DNA of 64,000 nt, taken from Erysipelothrix sp. HDW6A (lineage in GTDB: Bacteria; Bacillota_I; Bacilli_A; Erysipelotrichales; Erysipelotrichaceae). The notes under the pieces are model-generated. The model was not told the origin of the DNA. It saw only the letters and a list, made by a program, of their open reading frames with translations, and did no database searches. The position numbers and the translations under genes were made by a program. Shown piece after piece: positions 35,823 to 47,644 of the stretch. Position 1 is the stretch's first letter; each line of letters begins with the position of its first letter. The stretch lies in NCBI RefSeq assembly GCF_011400295.1, contig NZ_CP049859.1:434001-498000 (forward strand), written 5' to 3'.

Positions 35823-36194
35823 ATGGCTAAATTAACATCAGAAGAATTAATCGCTTCCCTAAAGGAAATGACAATTCTTGAATTAAATGAATTAGTAAAA
35901 GCAATCGAAGAAGAGTTCGGCGTTAGCGCAGCAGCACCAGTTGCAGTTGCAGCAGCAGCAGACACAGAAGAAGCAGAAGGACCAAGCGAAGTTTCAGTAA
36001 TCTTGAAAGAAATCAGCGGTTCAAAAGTTGGAGTTATCAAAGCATTACGTGATATCACTGGCTTAGGAATGATGGAAGCTAAAGCACTTGTTGACGGTGC
36101 ACCAACAGCAATCAAAGAAAACATCAAACCTGCAGAAGCTGAAGAAATCAAAGCTAAGCTTATCGAAGCTGGCGCAGTTGTTGAAGTTAAATAA
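35823..36194 (+). CDS. rplL: 50S ribosomal protein L7/L12
   Basis: 123 residues, usual length, with the N-terminal dimerisation helix, Ala-rich hinge (about 37-50) and the C-terminal [13 protein letters not shown] factor-binding region. Second gene of the operon after AGGAGG. Confidence 0.98.
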   Translation: MAKLTSEELIASLKEMTILELNELVKAIEEEFGVSAAAPVAVAAAADTEEAEGPSEVSVILKEISGSKVGVIKALRDITGLGMMEAKALVDGAPTAIKENIKPAEAEEIKAKLIEAGAVVEVK

Positions 36195-36217
36195 TTTAAC
36201 AATTGATTGGAAGAGCT

Positions 36218-36805
36218 GTGAGTCATTACTTTACAGACAATTCAAACCTAAAGACAAACCGGAAAGAAATTCCTTTCCGGTTTTTAGGCTATGAATATGT
36301 TATGACATCTGATGATGGTGTCTTTTCAAAAGAAGGTCTCGATCGTGGGACAGAAGCATTATTGAAAGTTCTTGTTAGCGAAGAACTGGGTACTAATATT
36401 TGTGATGTTGGTTGTGGTATTGGAGTGATTGGGGTTATCCTATCACAATACTTTGAAAGCAGCTTTGCTGGTATCGATGTTAACCCAAGAGCACTTGAAC
36501 TCGCGAAGATTAATTATAAACGCAATAATGTTAAAGGTGATCTTTATCTACAAGATGGACTAACGAAAGATATGAAGTTTGATACTATCGTTACTAATCC
36601 GCCCATCCGTGTTGGTAAAGAAAAAGTCTATGAACTTTTTGATCAAATCTATGAGGCATTAGAAATAGGGGGACGCTTCTATTTTGTAATGAGAAAATCT
36701 CATGGTGCAAAAAGTGCAGAAGCAAAATGCATTGAGTCTTTTGGCAACTGTAAACTCTTAAAAAAGGACAAAGGGTTCTATATTTACGTAGTTTTCAAAC
36801 ATTGA
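36218..36805 (+). CDS. Class I SAM methyltransferase (YbxB/RsmC-like)
   Basis: 195 residues from GTG 36218 after GGAAG, giving the usual MSHYF start; an upstream TTG at 36203 is possible. SAM loop CDVGCGIGVIG and substrate motif TNPPIR mark an RsmC-type guanine-N2 rRNA methyltransferase. It sits between rplL and rpoB as in many Firmicutes. Confidence 0.93.
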   Translation: MSHYFTDNSNLKTNRKEIPFRFLGYEYVMTSDDGVFSKEGLDRGTEALLKVLVSEELGTNICDVGCGIGVIGVILSQYFESSFAGIDVNPRALELAKINYKRNNVKGDLYLQDGLTKDMKFDTIVTNPPIRVGKEKVYELFDQIYEALEIGGRFYFVMRKSHGAKSAEAKCIESFGNCKLLKKDKGFYIYVVFKH

Positions 36806-36830
36806 CAAATTGACGAAATGATGATAACAT
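36802..36830 (+). promoter_or_regulatory. Promoter of rpoBC
   Basis: TTGACA (36802-36807), 17-bp spacer, TAACAT (36825-36830), overlapping the methyltransferase stop codon. Confidence 0.6.
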
Positions 36831-36902
36831 ATTAAATTGCATAATAGTGGGTTTATGCGCGCTTTTTTAGTTGTAAAAGAAGTACAGGAAAGGATGGCAT
36901 AA

Positions 36903-39900
36903 ATGGGAAAAAACCAAGTTTATGAAGTGAAAAAATTTGGTAATAAAGCGACTCGACGTGACTATTCACAAGTAAGTAGTCAACTCGAATTACCGAATTT
37001 GGTTGAAATTCAAACGGAAGCGTATGAATGGTTCAAAAAGAAGGTCTAGATGAGGTCTTCAATGAAATCTATCCTATCCAGAGTTATAATGAAAACATTA
37101 AAGTTAAGTTTTTATCTTATTCCTTTGGAGAGCCAAAATATGATGTTGAAGAAAGTCGTTCACGTGAAGCAAACTATGCAGCGCCGCTTCGTGCAAAGAT
37201 GCGACTTGAAGTAGTCAACAAACAAACCGGTGAAGTTATCGAAAAAGAGGAAGAAGTTTTCCTAGGTGACTTACCACTTATGACTGATAATGGTACATTC
37301 ATTATTAATGGTGCGGAACGTGTAATTGTTTCGCAAATTGTACGTTCTCCAGGAGCGTATTTTAAGTCTGAAACAGACGATAAGACTGGTCGCGATACTT
37401 ACACATCAGAATTAATTCCAAGCCGTGGTACATGGTTAGAATTCATGAGTGATGATCGTAAAGCTGCCAACGGCCGAGTATTGAACATGAAGGTTGACCG
37501 TAAACGTACAATCGTTTCAACAATCTTATTTAAAGCATTCGGTTTAAGTCTTGATTTATTAGATGGTGAAGATGCTTTCGAAGTAGGTCCATTTAAAACA
37601 TTCTTACGAGCATTGAACTTACCGGTTCATGAAGAATGGGAAGAACTTGAAAGTGAACGCCGTGAATTCCTAACAATTTATGCATTATTGTATACAGCAT
37701 TATTTGGTAACTATCCAGAAATCGTGGATACTCTTGCTTTAGATAAAACTGTAACTTTTGAAGATTCATTAAGAGCAATGTATGAAAACCAACGTGCGGA
37801 TGAAATTCCTACAACCGATGGTGCAATTAGCTTAATGAATGCGAAATTCCTTGATCCTCGTCGCTACGATTTGAACAAGGCTGGCCGCTATAAACTCCAT
37901 AAAAAATTAGAAATTTTCAATCGTATTAAAGATACATACTTATTAGAAGACTTAGTAGATATTAATGGCAATGTTATCTTTGAAAAAGGATTCCATGTAA
38001 CACGCCGTGATGATGTTTACAAAGTTCGTGATGTATTACGCCAAGGTGGATACATGAATGTATTCCCAATCCGTAATATTTTTGCAGCACCTGATCAAGA
38101 AAAAGTTCTTGTTGATGGAAATGTTGCGCTTGTAGGACGTATTCTTGCGAAATCAATCGATAGCGATGCTTTCGAATACAGTCGCGGAACCGTTCTTACA
38201 GAGTCTGATGTGAAAACATTAGCAGGACATGAAATCACAGTTTATACAGGTATTATGGCTAAAGCTGTAAAACTTACAAAAGATAATATCTTCCCAGTAT
38301 TAAACTATGGTTCACGTCTCTATACATTTGGTCGTTTACAAAATGCTCAAGGTGAAGACATCATGAATGGTGATAGCCGTATTTTTGAAGCATATACACC
38401 AAATACACAAGCACCAAAACTTACAAAAGCTAATGAAAAAATTATTATTGATTCATTAGACCAAGACTTAACATTATGGTTAGTAGGAGCTGCTGTTCAA
38501 GAAATCTTTGTTTCAACAACAGAAGAACTCGACTCACCTGTTAAGATTGTAGGTATTGATCCACTACTTAACCGCATAACGATTGTTGCAAGTGATGTAT
38601 ACGGAATGTATTCATACTTCTTGAACTTTATTGATGGTGTTGGTAACGAAGATGACATTGACCAATTAGGTAACCGTCGTATTCGTACAGTAGGGGAACT
38701 TATTCAAAATCAATTCCGTATCGGTTTAAGCCGTATGGAACGTGTTGTTCGTGAACGTATGTCGATTTCTTCAGACGTTGCAAACTTAACACCAAAAAAT
38801 CTTACAAACGTTCGTCCATTAACTGCAATGGTTAAAGAGTTCTTCTCTTCATCCCAATTGTCACAATTCATGGACCAATTAAACCCGCTTGCTGAGCTTA
38901 CAAACAAACGTCGTATTTCAGCTCTAGGACCTGGTGGATTAACACGTGATCGTGCTGGATTTGAAGTACGTGACGTTCACTCATCTCACTACGGTCGTAT
39001 CTGTCCTATCGAAACACCTGAAGGACCAAACATCGGTCTTATCTCAAACCTTACATCATATGGTCGTTTAGATCCTTATGGATTCATCCAAACACCATAC
39101 CGTATCGTTAAAAAAGGTGGTATCGTTACTGAAGAAATCGTATATCTTTCAGCTGATGATGAAATCGAATACGTTATTGCTCAAGCTAACGAAATTGTTG
39201 ATGGAGTTCTTGCTAACGAAGAAGTTGTTGTTCGTTACCAAGGAGAAAACATTCTTGCAAAACGTGATACTGTCGAACTTGTTGACGTTTCACCAAAACA
39301 AATTGTTTCTGTTGCTACTGCAGCAATTCCATTCTTAGAAAACGACGATGCTTCCCGTGCCCTCATGGGTGCCAACATGCAACGTCAAGCTGTTCCACTC
39401 TTAATTCCTAATTCACCATATGTTGGTACTGGTATTGAGCACCGTGTCGCAACTGACTCAGGTTCTGCTGTTATCAGTAAGGACGAAGGTATTGTTTCCT
39501 ACGTTGATGCTAATAAAGTTATTGTTAATAACGTTGATGGCAACACACGTACATACTCAATGCAAAAATTCCGTCGTTCAAACCAAGGTATGTGTATTAA
39601 CCAACGTCCTATCGTTAATTTAGGAGAACATGTATATAAAGGTGATGTATTGGCTGATGGTCCTTCCATGCAAAATGGAGAACTTGCTTTAGGTCAAAAC
39701 GTTACTGTTGCCTTCATGACATGGAACGGTTATAACTACGAGGATGCAATCATCATGAGTGAGCGCCTTGTAAAAGAAGATGTTTATACATCAATTCATA
39801 TTGAAGAATACACATTAGAAGTTCGTGAAACAAAACTAGGACCTGAAGAGATTACTCGTGATATTCCTAACGTCAGTGAAGTAGCAAGCCGTCATCTTGA

Positions 39901-40981
39901 TGCACGTGGTATTGTTATGATTGGTGCTGAAGTTAAAGAAGGCGATATCTTAGTTGGTAAAGTTACTCCTAAAGGTCAAAGTGAAATTTCACCTGAAGAA
40001 AAATTACTCTTAGCAATCTTTGGTGAGAAATCACGTGAAGTACGTGACAACTCATTGAAAGTTCCACATGGTGGTTCTGGTATTGTTCAAGATATTCGTA
40101 TTTTCCGTCGTGAAGATGGACATGATTTACCTCCAGGAGTTAGCGAAACTGTTAAAGTTTATATCGTCCAAAAACGTAAAATTCACGAAGGTGATAAGAT
40201 GGCTGGACGTCACGGTAACAAAGGGGTTATCTCACGTATCCTTCCAGTAGAAGATATGCCATATATGGAAGATGGTACACCAGTAGACATTATGCTTAAC
40301 CCATTAGGGGTTCCTAGCCGTATGAACATTGGACAAATCTTAGAAATCCACTTAGGTATTGCTGCTAAAAACTTAAATGTTAAGTTTGCAACAAGTGTCT
40401 TTGATGGTATTGAAACAGATGAGCTCTTCAAGATTATGGAAGAAGGAAATGTTTCACAAGATGGTAAGATGGTACTTTATGATGGACGTACAGGAGAGCG
40501 TTATGATGAACGTATTTCTGTAGGTGTTATGTACATGCTGAAACTATCACACATGATTGATGATAAACTTCACGCTCGTGCAACTGGACCTTACTCACTT
40601 GTTACACAACAACCACTTGGTGGTAAAGCACAAAATGGTGGACAAAGATTTGGTGAGATGGAAGTTTGGGCTCTCTATGCTTATGGAGCAGCACATACAC
40701 TTCAAGAGATTATGACTATTAAGTCTGATGACGTTAACGGTCGTACTCGTACTTATGCAGCAATTCAAAATGGTCAAGATATCCCAGAACCTGGTATGCC
40801 AGAGTCCTTCCGAGTCTTGAAACATGAATTACAAGCATTAGCACTCGATGTTAAATTCTTAGATGAAAACAATGAAGAAATTAGTCAAGTCGTAACTGAG
40901 GAGCAGGATGAAAATCAACCTGCAACTCACTACGGCAATGATGTAACTGAACTTGAAACAGTAGTAATAGATGAAGCTTAA
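36903..40981 (+). CDS. rpoB: RNA polymerase beta subunit, with a one-base frameshift in this sequence
   Basis: Beta subunit of RNA polymerase, about 1358 residues when the frame is repaired. The N-terminus (36903-37049) reads to [12 protein letters not shown] and then meets a stop because the A-run at 37035-37039 has five As where six are needed to continue into [23 protein letters not shown]. The remainder (to 40981) is intact: rifampicin-region [36 protein letters not shown] and the C-terminal [20 protein letters not shown] catalytic segment. An essential gene cannot be inactive, so this is very probably a sequence error. ATG 36903 is preceded by GGAAAGGATG. Confidence 0.97.
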
Positions 40982-40996
40982 GGAGGCTGATATTTG

Positions 40997-43900
40997 ATGA
41001 ATAAAATGAAAGAATTTGCCTCAATCCAATTGGGATTAGCATCACCTGAACGTATTCTTGAATGGTCTCACGGTGAAGTTAAGAAACCTGAAACAATTAA
41101 CTATCGTTCACAAAAACCTGAACGAGACGGATTATTCTGCGAACGTATTTTCGGTCCTACAAAAGACTGGGAATGTTATTGTGGAAAATATAAAAAAGTT
41201 CGTTATCGTGGTGTTATCTGTGACCGATGTGGCGTTGAAGTAACAAAATCTGAAGTACGTCGTGAACGTATGGGTCACATTACTTTAGCAGCACCTGTTG
41301 CACATATTTGGTATCTTCGTGGTATTCCATCACGTATGAGCCTTCTTCTAAATATCACTCCTAAAGTCCTTGAAGAAGTTGTATATTTCGTTAAATGGGT
41401 TGTTACAGATCCTAAAGATTCAACACTTCAATACAAACAAATTCTCGATGACCGCGAATACCGCGATTATATGGCAGAATTTGGATATAACGGATTCATT
41501 GCTCAAGGTGGTGCGGAAGCAATTAAAACACTTCTTGAAGAAGTGGACCTTGCAAAAGAGCAAGCAGATATCTTAGAACAATTAGAAACTGCTAAAGGGG
41601 ATAAACGTAAACGTCTTATCCGTCGTCTCGAAACAGTGGAGGCATTCGTAAACTCCACAAACAAACCGGAGTGGATGGTACTGACTCAATTACCAGTAAT
41701 TCCACCCGATTTACGTCCAATGTTACAACTTGATGGTGGTCGTTTTGCTGCATCAGATTCAAACGATTTATACCGTCGTGTTATTACTCGTAACAACCGT
41801 TTAAAACGTCTACTTGAAATGGGAACTCCACAAGTTATCGTTCAAAACGAAAAACGTATGCTTCAAGAAGCAGTTGATGCTTTAATTGACAACGGTCGTC
41901 GTACAAAACCTGTTACAGGTGCTGGGGGACGTCCTCTAAAATCACTATCACACAGTTTAAAAGGTAAGCAAGGACGTTTCCGTGCTAACTTACTTGGTAA
42001 GCGTGTTGACTTCTCAGGTCGTTCAGTTATCGCTGTTGGACCAGACTTGAAGATGTATGAATGTGGTATTCCAAAAGAAATGGCAATCACACTCTTCAAA
42101 CCATTTGTTGTTAATGAAATGAAAGTACGTGGTATTAGTAATAATGCTAAAGCTGCTGAAAAATTAATTGAACGTCAAGATCCACGTGTATGGGATATTG
42201 TTGAAGAAGTTATTCAACATCACCCAGTGCTCCTTAACCGTGCACCTACACTTCACCGTCTTGGTATTCAAGCATTTAAACCTAAGATGATTGAAGGTCG
42301 TGCAATCCGTCTTCACCCTCTTGTAACTCCTGCGTTTAACGCGGACTTTGATGGTGACCAAATGGCGGTTCACGTTCCATTATCAGAAATGGCTCAAGCA
42401 GAAGCAGAACTTCTAATGCTTGGTTCACGAAATATCTTGGGACCAAAAGATGGTAAACCTATCGTTACACCATCACAAGATATGGTTCTGGGTAACTTCT
42501 ACTTAAACATGGAAGAATCACCAGAAGAGTTTAATGAAAAAGCACAACGTTTCGAAGATAACGGCGATGAATTTGAAGCAGAGAAATGGCGTCGCTTTGG
42601 TGAAAACCAAGGTAAGGCATTCCGTAACAGCGCTGAAGCTACACTTGCATATGAAAATGGAGTTATCCACTTACATACACGTATCTTAGTTCGTGCTTCA
42701 TCACTATCGAAGAAAACATTCACTGCAAAACAAAATGAGATGTATTTAGTTACTACATTGGGTAAATTAATCTTTAACGAGATGTTCCCAAGTGACTTCC
42801 CATACCTCAATGAAGTTTCAGCAGACAACTTCAAAGCAACTCCAGATAAATTCTTTATCAATCCAGGTGAAGATGGACGCGCAATTGTTGAAGCTATGCC
42901 ATTAAACAATGACTTTAAGAAAAAAGACTTAGAAAAAATCATCAAAGAAATCTTTGATCGTTACAGTTTAGATAAGACATCTGAAATTCTTGATAAGATT
43001 AAGGACTTAGGATTCAAATACTCAACAGTTGCTGGTGTTACTGTATCACTAAGCGACATTAACGTTGCTCCTAATAAGGAACGTTATGTTGAAGAAGGTA
43101 AAGAACAAGCTGCTAAACTTATGATTCTCTACAAACGTGGTCGTTTAACTGCTCAGGAATGGGAAGGTAAACTGATGACACTTTGGGATGGTATCAAGAA
43201 TAAGATTGGTAACGAGCTTATGGAATACCTTCCACGTCAAAACCCTATCAATATGATGGCTACATCAGGAGCTCGTGGTAACGTATCTAACTTTACTCAA
43301 CTTGCTGGTATGCGTGGACTTATGGGTAAACCTACTCAATCTAAATCTAAAGCTGGATATCAATCATCGATTATTGAGGTTCCTATCTATTCATCCTTCC
43401 GTGAAGGATTGAACGTGAGTGAGTTCTTCGTTTCGACTCACGGTGTGCGTAAAGGTCTAACCGATACGGCTCTTAAAACAGCTGAATCTGGATACTTAAC
43501 ACGTCGTCTTGTTGACGTTGCTCAAGATGTTACAATCGTTGAAGAAGATTGCTATACAGACAATGGTTATATTGTAGAAGAAATCATTGACCGTAAAGCA
43601 AACTCAGTGGTTGAGTCATTACATGACCGTCTTGTTGGACGTTACATTAAAGAAACAATCGTTGATCCACAAACTAAAGAAGTTATTATCGAAGAAGATG
43701 AATTCATTGATGAAATCATTGCTAAACGTATTGTCAATGCTGGTATTACTCAAGTTCGTATTCGTTCCGTATTTACCTGTGAATCAAAACACGGTACATG
43801 TGTGAAATGTTATGGACGTAATATGGCTACTGGTGAAAACGTTGAAGCTGGAGAAGCAATTGGTATCGTTGCGGCGCAATCAATTGGTGAACCAGGTACA

Positions 43901-44776
43901 CAGTTAACCATGCGTACTTTCCATACCGGAGGGGTTGCGGTTGCTGGTGGAGAGGATATCACTCAAGGTCTTCCTCGTGTTGAAGAACTATTCGAAGCAC
44001 GTAATCCAAAACTTGCAGCTGTTATTTCAGAAATCAGTGGACATATCACAGATATCCGTCCAGCTGATGACGGAATGGGATATATTATCTCAGTTGCAAA
44101 TGATTCACGTACAGTTGATCATCAAACATTACCACATCAACCTGCTCGTTCATGGTTGAAAGTGGGATCAGAAGTTGAAGCTGGGGACAAATTAACTGAA
44201 GGTTCCGTTGATCCTAAGAAATTAATGGAATATGCAGGACGTCTTGCAGTTCAACAATACATCCTTAAAGAAGTTAAAAAAGTTTACCAAAGTGGTGGTA
44301 TTGAAATCTCCGATAAGCATATCGAGGTTATGGTTAACCAAATGATGCGTAAGGTTGTTGTTATCGATGGACAAGAAACAGGTATTTCACCTGGTGTTCA
44401 AATGAACATTGAAACAATGCAAGAAATCAATACAAATGCGTTAATGGAAGGTAAAAACCCTGCTCGTTACCGCCCAATCTTACTGGGTATTTCGAAAGCA
44501 TCTGTTGAAACAGAAAGCTTCCTATCTGCTGCATCCTTCCAAGAAACTACAAAAGTTCTTACTGATGCTGCTATCAAATCCAAAATTGACCCACTCATGG
44601 GACTTAAAGAGAACGTTATCGTTGGTAATAAGATTCCTGCTGGAACAGGTTCAAAACTACACCGTGAATCAACGGATCGTGTTATCGAACTTGCGAAAGA
44701 ACTTAAACTTGAACGTGAAGAACGTAATATAGTTGAAGAAGAGAACTCAATTATCTCCGAAATTCTCCAAGGATAA
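40997..44776 (+). CDS. rpoC: RNA polymerase beta' subunit
   Basis: 1259 residues from ATG 40997 (TTG 40994 is an alternative) after AGGAGG. N-terminal zinc ribbon ([19 protein letters not shown]), catalytic NADFDGD and the second zinc site ([13 protein letters not shown]) are all present. Forms the active centre with RpoB. 15 bp behind rpoB. Confidence 0.98.
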   Translation: MNKMKEFASIQLGLASPERILEWSHGEVKKPETINYRSQKPERDGLFCERIFGPTKDWECYCGKYKKVRYRGVICDRCGVEVTKSEVRRERMGHITLAAPVAHIWYLRGIPSRMSLLLNITPKVLEEVVYFVKWVVTDPKDSTLQYKQILDDREYRDYMAEFGYNGFIAQGGAEAIKTLLEEVDLAKEQADILEQLETAKGDKRKRLIRRLETVEAFVNSTNKPEWMVLTQLPVIPPDLRPMLQLDGGRFAASDSNDLYRRVITRNNRLKRLLEMGTPQVIVQNEKRMLQEAVDALIDNGRRTKPVTGAGGRPLKSLSHSLKGKQGRFRANLLGKRVDFSGRSVIAVGPDLKMYECGIPKEMAITLFKPFVVNEMKVRGISNNAKAAEKLIERQDPRVWDIVEEVIQHHPVLLNRAPTLHRLGIQAFKPKMIEGRAIRLHPLVTPAFNADFDGDQMAVHVPLSEMAQAEAELLMLGSRNILGPKDGKPIVTPSQDMVLGNFYLNMEESPEEFNEKAQRFEDNGDEFEAEKWRRFGENQGKAFRNSAEATLAYENGVIHLHTRILVRASSLSKKTFTAKQNEMYLVTTLGKLIFNEMFPSDFPYLNEVSADNFKATPDKFFINPGEDGRAIVEAMPLNNDFKKKDLEKIIKEIFDRYSLDKTSEILDKIKDLGFKYSTVAGVTVSLSDINVAPNKERYVEEGKEQAAKLMILYKRGRLTAQEWEGKLMTLWDGIKNKIGNELMEYLPRQNPINMMATSGARGNVSNFTQLAGMRGLMGKPTQSKSKAGYQSSIIEVPIYSSFREGLNVSEFFVSTHGVRKGLTDTALKTAESGYLTRRLVDVAQDVTIVEEDCYTDNGYIVEEIIDRKANSVVESLHDRLVGRYIKETIVDPQTKEVIIEEDEFIDEIIAKRIVNAGITQVRIRSVFTCESKHGTCVKCYGRNMATGENVEAGEAIGIVAAQSIGEPGTQLTMRTFHTGGVAVAGGEDITQGLPRVEELFEARNPKLAAVISEISGHITDIRPADDGMGYIISVANDSRTVDHQTLPHQPARSWLKVGSEVEAGDKLTEGSVDPKKLMEYAGRLAVQQYILKEVKKVYQSGGIEISDKHIEVMVNQMMRKVVVIDGQETGISPGVQMNIETMQEINTNALMEGKNPARYRPILLGISKASVETESFLSAASFQETTKVLTDAAIKSKIDPLMGLKENVIVGNKIPAGTGSKLHRESTDRVIELAKELKLEREERNIVEEENSIISEILQG

Positions 44777-44789
44777 GACACAATTACAC

Positions 44790-44828
44790 GCTACTGCTTA
44801 TGGTTTACCATAGGTGGTAGCATTTTTT
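44790..44828 (+). terminator. Intrinsic terminator of rpoBC
   Basis: Stem with GCTAC/GTAGC and TATGG/CCATA paired segments, followed by ATTTTTTT. Confidence 0.85.
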
Positions 44829-44891
44829 TATACCTTGCTTAACGGAAGGCATACAATTTGATATAATGAAAGATAGTTAAGGGGTAAGTGT

Positions 44892-45647
44892 ATGGAAAAA
44901 TTAAGCTTTGCAAAAGAACTAGTCTATGAGACTGCTGATTTCATTCGTGAGAAAATGAAAGAAGGTCTTGATATCGATACTAAGAAAAACGATCATGACT
45001 TTGTCACAAACGTGGATAAGGGAGCTGAATCCTATTTAATCAATAAGATTAATGCAACGTATAAGGATCAAGACTTTGTAACAGAAGAAAAAATGATAGA
45101 AACAAAAGGGTTAAAAGATACATGGATTATTGATCCAATTGATGGAACAATGAACTTTATCTATCTTAAGAAAGACTTCGCGATTTCATTAGCATATTAT
45201 GAAGATAAGAAACCGGTATTTGGGATTGTCTATGATGTGGTTGCTGATGAGATGTTTGTCGGGATTCATGGACAAGGTGCTTATCTCAATGAGAAAGCAT
45301 TAAAACCTCTTGATCCTACAACACAGTTATCAGAAGCAATTATCAATGCTGATACCAAGACATTCTTATCGTTTAAAGTGAACCCAATTGAAAAAATTAT
45401 GTCACAGCGTTATGTTGGTTCTGCAGCTATTGAAATATGTGCAGTTGCAGCAAATCGTTCCAATGCCTATATCAGTCGTAGATTGAATCCTTGGGATATT
45501 GCTGCTGGGGTTATCATCTTACAAGAGGTTGGTGGGACATGGCTCTACGGAGACTTAGAAGATGAAATTTATACCGAAGATAAACAAGGTTATTTTATCG
45601 GTTGTGGTAACCAAATTATTAAAGAATCACTATTAGCATATCGCTAG
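44892..45647 (+). CDS. Inositol monophosphatase-family protein
   Basis: 251 residues. Metal-binding motifs EE, IDPIDGTMNF and NPWDIAAGVIILQEVGG are intact. Mg2+-dependent phosphatase of the SuhB/IMPase group; substrate (inositol phosphate, fructose-1,6-bisphosphate or other) not resolved. A hydrolase gene follows after 14 bp. Confidence 0.93.
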   Translation: MEKLSFAKELVYETADFIREKMKEGLDIDTKKNDHDFVTNVDKGAESYLINKINATYKDQDFVTEEKMIETKGLKDTWIIDPIDGTMNFIYLKKDFAISLAYYEDKKPVFGIVYDVVADEMFVGIHGQGAYLNEKALKPLDPTTQLSEAIINADTKTFLSFKVNPIEKIMSQRYVGSAAIEICAVAANRSNAYISRRLNPWDIAAGVIILQEVGGTWLYGDLEDEIYTEDKQGYFIGCGNQIIKESLLAYR

Positions 45648-45661
45648 AAGGGGGATATTTT

Positions 45662-46477
45662 ATGTTTGTTAAATCATTTGATGGAGTACAGTTACGTTAT
45701 GTTGTTGATACCAATCCTATAGCGAAAGCAACGATTGTTATTAACCATGGTTTTGCTGAGCATTTAGGACGTTATGAATACGTAGCAGAGGTATTGTGTA
45801 AAGCAGGGTATACCGTCTATCGTTACGACACTCGTGGACATGGACAAACATTAAATAAACTTGGACATGTTACGGATTATGTAATGTGGATTAAAGACTG
45901 TGAAACCATGGTCGAACTTGCCAAGGAACAACATCCAGACTTACCAGTGTTTATGTTAGGTCATAGTATGGGTGGTCTTATTACTGCAATGTATGGGATT
46001 GCTTATCCACATGTATTACAAGGACAAGTGTTCTCAGGACCTGCAGTTAATACCTTGCCACAAGCAAATGCACTGAATCGAACTGCCTTGAAATCACTTA
46101 GTAAAATTAAACCTGATTTTATGATCAACAACCCCGTGGAAGATGCAATTTGCTCAGATCCACAGGTTGTAGAAGACTATAAGAACGATCCACTTGTTTT
46201 GCATAAAGCATCTGTTAAGTTCTTAGAACAATTCTTAATTAAAGCACCACAATATGTGCAATCAAACGTTCAAGCCTACGATTATCCATGTCTTTTATTA
46301 TATGGAACCAAGGATACAATTGTGCCACCAGAAGTGACACGAGGATTCTATGAAGCAATTGGTTCAGAAGATAAGACAATAATTAAGTATGATGATCTTT
46401 ATCATGAGATACTCAATGAACCAATGAAAGATACCATTCTCAAAGATATTGTAGAATGGTTGGATGCGAGAGCATAA
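45662..46477 (+). CDS. Alpha/beta hydrolase, monoacylglycerol-lipase-like
   Basis: 271 residues with oxyanion motif NHGFAEH and the nucleophile elbow GHSMGG (Ser102), acid in the GTKDTIV strand and the late His in LYHEIL. Serine-aquaporin lipase-type (Hydrolase_4) fold; probably a cytoplasmic lysophospholipase or monoglyceride lipase. Translational neighbour of the phosphatase gene. Confidence 0.92.
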   Translation: MFVKSFDGVQLRYVVDTNPIAKATIVINHGFAEHLGRYEYVAEVLCKAGYTVYRYDTRGHGQTLNKLGHVTDYVMWIKDCETMVELAKEQHPDLPVFMLGHSMGGLITAMYGIAYPHVLQGQVFSGPAVNTLPQANALNRTALKSLSKIKPDFMINNPVEDAICSDPQVVEDYKNDPLVLHKASVKFLEQFLIKAPQYVQSNVQAYDYPCLLLYGTKDTIVPPEVTRGFYEAIGSEDKTIIKYDDLYHEILNEPMKDTILKDIVEWLDARA

Positions 46478-46505
46478 AAAAACGTGTCTAGCGTTTGACA
46501 CGTTT
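46476..46505 (-). terminator. Terminator of the small membrane protein gene
   Basis: AACGTGTC/GACACGTT stem with an 8-nt loop that includes the stop codon; an A-tract at 46475-46482 supplies a U-run on the minus strand. Confidence 0.7.
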
Positions 46506-46775
46506 GATAATAAAGTCGATAAGTAGGAAGAGTAGTGTTGGTGTGTTTACGACTAAGTATACCAATAAGACTTCTGTCAGTTTGACATATTCTTCCATGG
46601 ATGTAAATCCAACAATCAGAAATAATACTAACCAAAGGGTAGTAAATACAAACAAGATACTAGGTAGAACATAGCCTAGTTTTTTGTTGGAATTCAGAGA
46701 GAAATAGATTTGCACTCCAATAAGTGCACAGATTGCTAAGATTGGTACTATATAGGTTTGAATATCAAATGTCAT
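46488..46775 (-). CDS. Three-helix membrane protein
   Basis: 95 residues from ATG 46775 after AGAAGG; the longer start at 46793 has no site. Hydrophobic helices near 7-25, 32-55 and 65-88. Unknown function and no neighbours that suggest one. Confidence 0.75.
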   Translation of the reverse strand: MTFDIQTYIVPILAICALIGVQIYFSLNSNKKLGYVLPSILFVFTTLWLVLFLIVGFTSMEEYVKLTEVLLVYLVVNTPTLLFLLIDFIIKRVKR

Positions 46776-46886
46776 TGGAACGCCTTCTCTCATTTATGTG
46801 TAAGTAAATTATACCATACTCATGCATTGAAGCACATAGATTGGAAGAAAGAGTAAAGTAGGTTAAGATTAATGTGGGTGATAAAA

Positions 46887-47567
46887 ATGAAAATACAAGT
46901 ATGGTCAGATTTTAGATGTCCATTTTGCTATATTGGTAAAACACATCTAGACAGAGCCTTAAAAGAATTAAACATTGATGCTGAACTAGAATTTATGAGT
47001 TATGAACTTGATCGTGATATGCCACAAACAAGTGATGTTGGAGCGATTGAAGGTTTGGCACAAAAATATGGTATCAGTATTCAAGAAGCACGTGATCGCA
47101 TGGATTCAGTAGTGAGAATGGCAAAAGATACAGATTTACATTATGACTTTGATAATCTTATTGATGTTAACTCATTCAATGCACATCGTGTCTTACACAT
47201 TGCAAAACAAAAAGGTTTAGGTAATGAGTTTGGGAAAGCAGTTATGTCTGCTCACTTAGAACATGGAAAAAATATTAACGATGCTGAAACATTGATCGCT
47301 TTAGGCAAATCTGTAGGATTAAGCAAAGAAGATGTTACTCATGCGCTTGAAGCAGATGAAGTTGCAATGTATGTTCGTCAAGAACAACAACTTGCACAAA
47401 TGGTTGGTGTAAAGGGGGTACCGTTCTTCTTAATTGATGGTAAATTATCATTAAGCGGAGCACAACCTGTTGAAGTAATGAAACAAGCACTAAACTATGC
47501 ACAAGAAATGCAAGCAGCACCAAGCTTTGATGGACCTGTCTGTGAAGACGGATCATGTGATATTTAA
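46887..47567 (+). CDS. DsbA-family (FrnE-like) oxidoreductase
   Basis: 226 residues from ATG 46887. Thioredoxin-fold with active-site CPFC (FRCPFCYIGK) and the FrnE-type C-terminal VKGVPFFLI region, ending in a second cysteine pair (CEDGSCDI). No signal peptide, so a cytoplasmic dithiol oxidoreductase. Terminator directly after. Confidence 0.93.
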   Translation: MKIQVWSDFRCPFCYIGKTHLDRALKELNIDAELEFMSYELDRDMPQTSDVGAIEGLAQKYGISIQEARDRMDSVVRMAKDTDLHYDFDNLIDVNSFNAHRVLHIAKQKGLGNEFGKAVMSAHLEHGKNINDAETLIALGKSVGLSKEDVTHALEADEVAMYVRQEQQLAQMVGVKGVPFFLIDGKLSLSGAQPVEVMKQALNYAQEMQAAPSFDGPVCEDGSCDI

Positions 47568-47592
47568 GGACTTCTTAGGAAGTCCTTTTTTG
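47567..47592 (+). terminator. Intrinsic terminator
   Basis: AGGACTTC/GAAGTCCT stem with loop TTAG, followed by TTTTTTG. Confidence 0.88.
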
Positions 47593-47644
47593 TATTTCAC
47601 AGTATTTTGATGTATATTAAAACTAGAACACAGGGGGTATACAA

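Noticed and set aside
35675-36226. 183-residue minus-strand frame across rplJ/rplL
   Set aside because: Low-complexity Ala/Leu/Ser shadow of Ala/Glu-rich ribosomal proteins; no ribosome site.
37035-37049. Programmed or polymerase slippage to rescue rpoB
   Set aside because: A five-A run is too short to support slippage, and similar losses hit non-essential genes too; an error is simpler.
42499-42945. 148-residue minus-strand frame in rpoC
   Set aside because: Antisense shadow of a conserved essential gene; no start signals.
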